Assembly (NCBI GenBank): GCA_022747635.1
Contig: JAKTNV010000004.1
Coordinates: forward strand, 20,200,969-20,264,968
Length of the DNA stretch: 64,000 nucleotides
Direction: 5' to 3'
Origin: Hetaerina americana
Lineage: Eukaryota > Arthropoda > Insecta > Odonata > Calopterygidae
Part shown: one piece after another, positions 60,013 to 64,000 of the stretch
How positions within the stretch are numbered: the first letter of the stretch is position 1
Layout: every line of letters begins with the position of its first letter
Notes under the pieces: generated by a model
Databases searched by the model: none
What the model was told of the DNA's origin: nothing
Seen by the model: only the letters and a program-made list of their open reading frames with translations
Program-made: the position numbers and the translations under genes

Positions 60013-62450
60013 TACGTGGATTCTTATTTACGATGGTTCGTTCCTACTTGTCTTTAATTTGTCGTGAATCTAGAAAGAAGAACAATTGAACGGGCCTCTT
60101 TCGCACTCCTTTGCGTTATTCATTCATAGATTGGGATCGGTCAGAAGATATCAGCGTAAGATATTTATTACTGGTATCTTTCGAAGTTATGAAACAATTC
60201 CATTGAAATTACAACAAAGCACAAAATAACCACGTACAGGGTTATTCACAAAATGGCAGTGTTTCGCTGGTAAAGTTTGCTTTTTTCTTATATGAAAAAA
60301 ACAAAGGCGTAACATGATCTATATCTATAGATTTTTCACTTTCGCTGTATCGCTAATAGAAATTCAGCGAAGTTAATGGCTTTATTTATGATGCTGTATT
60401 TTTAAGGATTATGTGATTAGCATTTTAACACTCTCGTTCGAGTCATGTTGCAGGGAAAGTGTTTCTAAGGAGATAAAACCAGACCGTTAATGCGCCGAGT
60501 GAAAACTTCCCAGCGTGGTACTTGAAATATTACGGTGTATTAACCTTCAATCAAATGTAATGATAGAGTGTATGCTGGTAAATCGGCTGTAAAACGGGTT
60601 AAGGAGGGAACTTGAAAAATTAGAGTTAAGTTTCTGGCGTTTAGCGAACCGGTAGAATACTCAGTGAAATAGAAAACCCTGCATATCATTTACAGCTTAA
60701 GTGGAAGAAAATAATAAACATCGAGAGTAATGTTTGGAAATATTAAAATAGTGAGAAAATGTTTTTGTCATAGTTTTTGTTCATTGGCTATCGCTGAAGT
60801 AAAGTGTAGTGGCTGGATCGAATTATGTAATAGAGTATTAATGATTTTCCTATCAGTGTCTAGAATCTTTCATTGGGAACTCAATGAGGCGAAGTATTTT
60901 TAAAAACTGGTACGGCCAACCTTAACTTAAATATTTATTAATATAAGTATTAAATTATAAACCAAGCAAGGGATATAAATCGAAAGCAGTAAATTTTAAT
61001 TGAGCCATCTTGAATGAATAATTGATTTTTCATGTAAAATATTCCACATAATTTGCTTATGGACCTTCATAACTTCAGCTTTTCTGAAATCATGTATCAT
61101 GTGGATTTATATCATTCTTAGTTTTGGGAGAAGTAATATTTCGGAAATATGGTTTTTCTGCACTTAACCTTATTTACTTCTTCTTTCGTATCCATACACT
61201 CGCATATAGTATATGTATATACGAATGAGGAGCAAATTGTAGTGATATTATATCTGCATTAACCTTCAAAAATACTTGTGAAAATTTCGACCATCATGCT
61301 TATGTGTAAATGATAACTAGGTTGTCGCCTCAGTGAGTGTGAAATAGGTCTCAACAGACCAGCAACAATGCATTACTTACTTACCTGTATATTTTTGATC
61401 GGTCAAATATTCAAGAAGCGCGGGCCTAAGTATTATCAGGTGGAATAGACGCTGGAGATATTGCGGGAAGGTGAAAATATGGTTAATTTTTAATTTCAAT
61501 GTGTCATCATTCTTATTTCTCTGAAAATATGAGCACTGGTGTTGTAATTTAACAAATCATGAACATTTTTTCAACTCCGAGGAAATTTATATTTCTGTTT
61601 TGAGAGCGTTTAATTCTTCATTTTGTGCAATCACTTGATACGAAAACCTATATCTACTTTCTCTAATATGATGAAGTGGCATTTGCTTCCATCGTAATAA
61701 ATGTCGACTCAGAGCGCATTCTTCAGTTTGTGAAAGTTTGTTCTATGTTATTCCAAAGGCCAAGATGTCAGCACTGCTCCGAAATGAGCATTTGTTGTGT
61801 TAGAACAAGATAATGTGTTTCGCACGTGGTGGAATGACAACTGCTTTTGCTTCCTCATAAGGTCCTTATTTGGTATTTTTTTAGAAGTTTAGTTCTGGGT
61901 GCTAAATAACTACCTTCTCAGCACTAATCCACCTGGTGGGCTACTTTCAGATGTGAGTCGATAAATTGTCTTCGTAGATTTTGTAAAACCTGGGGAAAAA
62001 TCATTTCGCATATCGCGGAAGTTACTCGTTTGAATGCATTGATACAAACGGTAATAATTCAGTCATACCTAACGGTTTGTTGAAATCACCCGACCTACAA
62101 AATATTGCATATTTTTCTGGATTACCAGCTCTTATTTAGTCGTGGCATGTCTGCAGGCCTAATGGCTATTTTTCCTTCTTGCAATCCATTCCACATCTTA
62201 TTGATCCATAAGTATGGACTATCTTCTTTGGAATTTTTAGGTGTCCGACAAACATTGTTAGTGCACTTAGTCGTCCTTTTGAAAAAATATTACGAGAAAT
62301 CTACGAATCGTGAAAACTCTTTAGCTTGGTATTTACTTAGTTATTAATTTAACACCACGCATGTTTACGTAAGGTGATTGCTTTTCCGTTAATCATTCAA
62401 TCAATCAACCTTCATCCTTTCTCTACCATCGGGCAAATTAAAATCTGGGC
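60013..62450. other. AT-rich non-coding stretch
   Basis: AACCGGTAGAATAC at 60647-60660 repeats part of the dispersed repeat at 13881-13894. Nothing else recognised. Confidence 0.5.
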
Positions 62451-63735
62451 CTCTCTTTCGAAATTTGGTCTGAATATTCCAATCCCCCATGCTGTAGGCG
62501 ATGAAGCGTTCGAAGAAGGTCAAAGAAGGTGATCTTTTTATCCATATGAAGCTGGTGTGAACTCCGGGGTTTTATAATACGTGTTTTCCGAAAAACCGTT
62601 TAATTTCTGCTCGTCCGCGGTCATTATCTCGGTTGCATCTATCTGCGATGGCATGATCGAACTGGATAATCGGGAGCACGCGTGGAACACTCGACCCACT
62701 CCTCTTTGGTTAACCGACCCGACGTTCCCGACGCTCGTAACCTTTACTTAATTTCTTACGGGGCTCAAATGAAGTGATGGTCCGGGAGAACCAAGGTTGG
62801 ACCGCGTCTTGGGTTGGGAAATAGGTTAAAGGAGTACAGAGTGATCCATCATGTGTGGTGTTAGTTCTATAGAAGTTCACTGTCTTATTGATGAATGCCG
62901 GGCAGGCGTACACCAAGGCATTCGCGATCGCCTGTGAATCATCCCATCGTCGCCCCGCTTCGTGAGGTATCGGAGCGGCGCTAATCCTTTTTGTTCTCCT
63001 AGTTTCGGTGCAAGAGCCCTAGCCGGGGAGGCTGGTGGAGAAGGAGATCGAGTTTTCAGCGGAGCTGCTTGCCATTGAGTTCTAACTCAGATGTTTCAGA
63101 CTGAGTTACTGATATTTTTAACTCAAAATGTGAAATGTTAAATGTTTTAATAGGTACCCAAAGATTTTTGAACTCAAGATGCGAGATTTTGTAATCCGAA
63201 CTAAAATGATATATGCAATTTGTTACATAGATTGTCAAAAAGCCGGATATCAGGATACCAGTTTCTCGAGAAATAATCCTAGGTAACCAAATGAAAAGAG
63301 GTTTGACTTGAAGATTGTTTCGTGTAATTTTTATGGACGAATGTTTATTAAATTCATTATTAACAAAATTCATTTATGATATGGCAGTTTGGGATTACGC
63401 TATGTAAATTTAAGGACTTAAGTGAGGTATTGCTGTAGCAACTGACCCCTACCCAGAATTTAACTCACCGTCGAGTTAAGAACTAGGTGAGCTGTCTCCA
63501 TCAATCCAACCTTCGATGGAGGACTGGTTTGGCTAATGAGATTTTAAATTTCACGATATAATTTATGGGGATTTTTTTTGTTTATTGGCATTCATATGAT
63601 GTTCAGTTTCAAGGTTGAATTAAAGTTAAACCGATAATTTCGTGTAACATCGTTCTAGGATTCTCACGCCCCTGTCGCGTCTACATGGAATTATGGCGTT
63701 TAGGCGTATTAATGGCGAATCAACTGAGTTTTCTG
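62451..63735. other. Non-coding stretch before the retrotransposon fragment
   Basis: Modest GC at 62600-63060, then AT-rich. Unrecognised minus-strand frames at 62710-62916 and 63056-63373. Confidence 0.45.
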
Positions 63736-63739
63736 CATT

Positions 63740-64000
63740 TTTGGATATCAAAATTCCAGGAGTGAAACTAGAGAAAGTGGTATCCTTCAACTATCTGGGC
63801 AGAAGTACTATATAACTGGGGATGGAAGAACTGCGACCGACACCAAGCAAAGAGGAGCTCAAGTTAAGAAGGCGTTCTTGTAGAGGAAGCAACTATTACA
63901 TATGTTCAAAGAACCTGAGGTTGTAAATAAGGAAGCAGTTCGTCGTAACGTTCGTATGGAGCAAGAAGCTCTTCGAATCAGAGACTTGGAACATTGGAAA
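63740..64000 (+). pseudogene. Non-LTR retrotransposon reverse transcriptase, C-terminal fragment, broken
   Basis: The translated sequence carries the family landmarks of the region after the polymerase domain: a VSFNYLG motif near 63780-63800, TGDGRTATDTKQR near 63815-63853, QVKKAFL near 63861-63880, and near 63909-63995 a KNLRL, RKQF, VWSKKLF and ETWN series typical of LINE-type endonuclease/reverse transcriptases. Stops at 63813, 63881 and 63924 and two frame changes (near 63813 and between 63884 and 63909) make it non-functional. It runs off the window edge, so the rest of the element would lie to the right. The clade (RTE-, jockey- or CR1-like) cannot be fixed from this fragment. Confidence 0.75.

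Noticed and set aside
1..64000. CRISPR arrays, bacterial operons, rRNA, spliceosomal RNAs, conserved insect miRNAs and telomeric repeats
   Set aside because: Looked for by eye on both strands and not found.

Overview
The window reads as non-coding chromosomal DNA of an animal, most likely an arthropod. Exactly one long open frame has a recognisable protein, a mariner transposase. Everything else that can be supported is a transposon, SINE, ribozyme, simple repeat, hairpin or base-composition feature. There is no operon structure, no dense coding, no rRNA, no functional tRNA gene and no CRISPR array. The arthropod assignment rests on the mariner, two tRNA-derived SINEs, a decayed non-LTR reverse transcriptase, and hammerhead-ribozyme repeats of the kind found in Penelope-like elements and retrozymes. 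I cannot name a species or a host gene. The window could be intergenic or lie inside a very long intron.

Layout. 1-325: a short element with a perfect 83-bp inverted repeat carrying a hammerhead ribozyme on each strand, flanked by a 12-bp direct repeat. 325-6746: non-coding DNA with two hairpins, a pyrimidine-rich block and a long TA microsatellite. 6747-8080: a 1,330-bp mariner with TA target duplication, a full transposase frame and unusually long 150-bp terminal inverted repeats. 8081-35490: AT-rich non-coding DNA broken by GC-rich and polypurine/polypyrimidine islands, two TATA-box candidates (10293 and 11398), a SINE on the minus strand near 21540 and a small minisatellite at 31501. 35496-35760: a SINE on the plus strand. 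38000-40000: GC-rich islands, one with a G-quadruplex motif. 40731-40770: a second hammerhead ribozyme. 42200-45930: AT-rich with a strong hairpin at 45634. 46000-58230: more GC-rich islands, a decayed third hammerhead at 57006 and a copy of a dispersed short repeat at 57618. 59848-60012: a 133-bp insertion with a 16-bp direct repeat and nested hairpins. 63740-64000: the broken end of a non-LTR retrotransposon reverse transcriptase, cut by the window edge.

How the parts relate. The most coherent theme is a family of small hammerhead-bearing repeats. Three copies (near 200, 40750 and 57030) share the ribozyme core, one extra base between core and stem II, a short self-complementary stem III in the two good copies, and a similar A-rich downstream flank. 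The mariner looks young because its termini are nearly identical. Its right end may be an inverted copy of its left end that has replaced the usual transposase C-terminus. No host protein-coding exon could be supported; the other long open frames lie in low-complexity or GC-rich DNA and resemble no family I recognise.
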